A stretch of 64,000 nucleotides of DNA from assembly GCF_947503125.1 (NCBI RefSeq), contig NZ_CANNCR010000014.1, positions 1 to 64,000 on the forward strand. The letters run 5' to 3'. Origin of the DNA: an uncultured Metabacillus sp. Its GTDB lineage: Bacteria; Bacillota; Bacilli; Bacillales; Bacillaceae. The notes beneath the pieces were generated by a model. The model saw only the letters and a program-made list of their open reading frames with translations. It searched no databases and was not told the origin of the DNA. Position numbers and translations under genes: made by a program. Below, piece by piece: positions 62,906 through 64,000 of this stretch (its first letter is position 1; every line of letters begins with the position of its first letter).

Positions 62906-63766
62906 TTATTCTTGTATGGATTTCTGACGAATTCCTTCTATATAAGCGCTTACTTTTTCATCAAAGTCCGGATAGCGGAACCCAAGAGTTTGGGCGACAA
63001 AGTGAGAAGTTTCTCTAAATAGATTAAAACTCGTATAAAGTGCATGCCACATTTTTTGATAAGAACCCATTTCATATGTCGCTATTAAAGTATTCCATAT
63101 GTCTTCAGAGACGTATTTATGTAAGAACTTATCTGATTTGCCAATACTAAGTGAAAATTTAGTTTCAATTCCAACCTTCCATCGTAACATCGTGAGTAAA
63201 TTCGGGCGAAATGGCCCGTTTATCATATCGGCAGCAAAGAGGAATTCTTTTCTGGCAAGACCCTTTGCAATATAGGTAGAAGTCATCCAAAATTCATTAC
63301 AGCAGTCAATGAACGATTGTTCGCTGGGCTTTTGAATATGATACATTCTGTCCGTTGGAATTACGGTTTCTTTTATTAACCTATCTTTGTCTAAAAGCAC
63401 TTCAACAAGTCCATCACTGTTTTTAAAATAATCTTTATACTCGTTTAGTGGAATAAGCGTGAGATCGATTTTTGTGCCATCTTTAAAAATCATGATATAC
63501 GAGAACCAATTTCCTAATTCAGGCGGGAATAATTCCATTGCTTCTGGTTTTTGCATCATAATCCTTTCACCAAAATAGTTTAACCAATCATCATTTTTTT
63601 TAAAAAAGTTTATATCTGTAACAAAATAACTAAAATCATAATCCTGAAATTCGTCGCTCGGAATATTTGCATTTGTTCGTGAGCCTTCTAGAGTAAAGAT
63701 TCTAATTTTTTCACATTGAAGGGCAAAATTCATTCCCAGGTTCATCATTTCTTCCTTACTTCTCAT
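62906..63766 (-). CDS. aadK: Aminoglycoside 6-adenylyltransferase (ANT(6)/AadK type)
   Basis: This 286-residue nucleotidyltransferase shows LEGSRTNANIPSDEFQDYDF near residue 28-47, the motif with the metal-binding Asp pair, followed by MQKPEAMELFPPELG near 72, GTKIDLTLIP near 99 and the C-terminal QTLGFRYPDFDEKVSAYI near 262. The family adenylates streptomycin at position 6. ATG 63766 has GAGGTG about 6 bases upstream. It stands alone, like the chromosomal aadK of Bacillus, so it is likely intrinsic. Activity towards streptomycin is inferred. Confidence 0.88.
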   Translation of the reverse strand: MRSKEEMMNLGMNFALQCEKIRIFTLEGSRTNANIPSDEFQDYDFSYFVTDINFFKKNDDWLNYFGERIMMQKPEAMELFPPELGNWFSYIMIFKDGTKIDLTLIPLNEYKDYFKNSDGLVEVLLDKDRLIKETVIPTDRMYHIQKPSEQSFIDCCNEFWMTSTYIAKGLARKEFLFAADMINGPFRPNLLTMLRWKVGIETKFSLSIGKSDKFLHKYVSEDIWNTLIATYEMGSYQKMWHALYTSFNLFRETSHFVAQTLGFRYPDFDEKVSAYIEGIRQKSIQE

Positions 63767-64000
63767 ATGTTTCACCTCACAAGCTTATTAGAACCATTAT
63801 AAAAGATGTTAGTTCGAATTGGTCTTATTTTAGCATGAGAATATTAACAAAACTCATGAAAAAAATCGTTTAATCTAAAAAAATATGAAACTATTTAACT
63901 TGTCATGCGTATGAAGTAGATGAAATGAAGCTAAAGATTGATTAGGATGAAAAATGGGTAATAAAGATCATAGAATACTTCACGTATTTACCTGTCAGAT

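Noticed and set aside
62906-63766. Recently acquired resistance gene
   Set aside because: The adenylyltransferase has base composition like its neighbours and no mobile-element genes around it; an intrinsic aadK-type gene is more likely.

Overview
The window reads as chromosomal DNA of a low-GC, spore-forming Bacillaceae bacterium (Bacillus, Neobacillus or Cytobacillus type). The basis is AT-rich sequence, strong purine-rich Shine-Dalgarno sites with frequent TTG and GTG starts, genes typical of Bacillus (mccAB, phoD-tatA, PepF, YjgB, DUF3189, DUF3892), a PyrR-type leader, Pho-box-like repeats, cre-like sites and a decayed spore germination gene. No rRNA, tRNA, CRISPR array, phage or plasmid module was seen. 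The genus is an inference; no search was run.

Layout. 0-2.4 kb: an IS21-like end has cut off the methyltransferase gene yrrT upstream of mccA-mccB (methionine-to-cysteine conversion). 2.5-6.7 kb: a sugar-acid module with an IclR regulator, a 2-keto-3-deoxy-acid dehydratase of the FAH fold, an alpha-ketoglutarate semialdehyde dehydrogenase and a broken UxaA-type dehydratase. 6.9-11.4 kb: small proteins, a TIM-barrel isomerase, an HPr-like protein and a MATE exporter. 11.8-23.1 kb: a catabolic island with two cytosolic sulfatase-fold hydrolases whose predicted nucleophile is Thr, a CUT1 ABC importer, a sensory-rhodopsin-transducer-like protein, two sister Gfo/Idh/MocA oxidoreductases, a TIM-barrel protein and an AraC regulator. 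23.2-31 kb: gene remnants, pepF, DUF3189, D-amino acid transaminase, phoD-tatA, GNAT and DUF3892. 31.3-33.9 kb: AraC regulator and GH4 glycosidase. 34-40.8 kb: glutaminase, Ndk, ring-cleaving dioxygenase, NADP-type glutamate dehydrogenase with a divergent LysR gene, and a secreted M14 carboxypeptidase. 41.5-52.1 kb: a second sugar island with twin GntR/LacI-type regulators, an ABC importer, a TIM-barrel isomerase and three consecutive Gfo/Idh/MocA oxidoreductases. 52.4-64 kb: phosphotransferase, small membrane proteins, an MFS transporter behind a two-site PyrR leader, VOC and GNAT proteins, a chimeric phosphatase/membrane ORF, YjgB, HAD hydrolase, alpha/beta hydrolase and a streptomycin-type adenylyltransferase.

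How the genes work together. Both sugar islands encode a solute-binding lipoprotein and two permeases but no ATPase, so they probably use a shared ATPase such as MsmX. Both then supply NAD(P)-dependent Gfo/Idh/MocA enzymes and AP-endonuclease-2-fold TIM barrels, the enzyme combination used in oxidative 3-keto-sugar routes such as levoglucosan catabolism or C-glycoside cleavage. The first island adds two hydrolases without signal peptides, suggesting that an intact ester-decorated sugar or polyol is imported and cleaved inside the cell. The second island has putative operators built on TTGTTATA half-sites in front of each regulator and in the importer leader. The strongest regulatory observation is the PyrR leader before the MFS gene, which predicts a pyrimidine-related transport role.

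The window also holds many gene remnants (yrrT, uxaA-like, AraC, gerAB-like, GMC oxidoreductase, chemoreceptor, phosphatase fusion), so the accessory regions have undergone repeated deletion. All function calls come from reading translations and motifs by eye.
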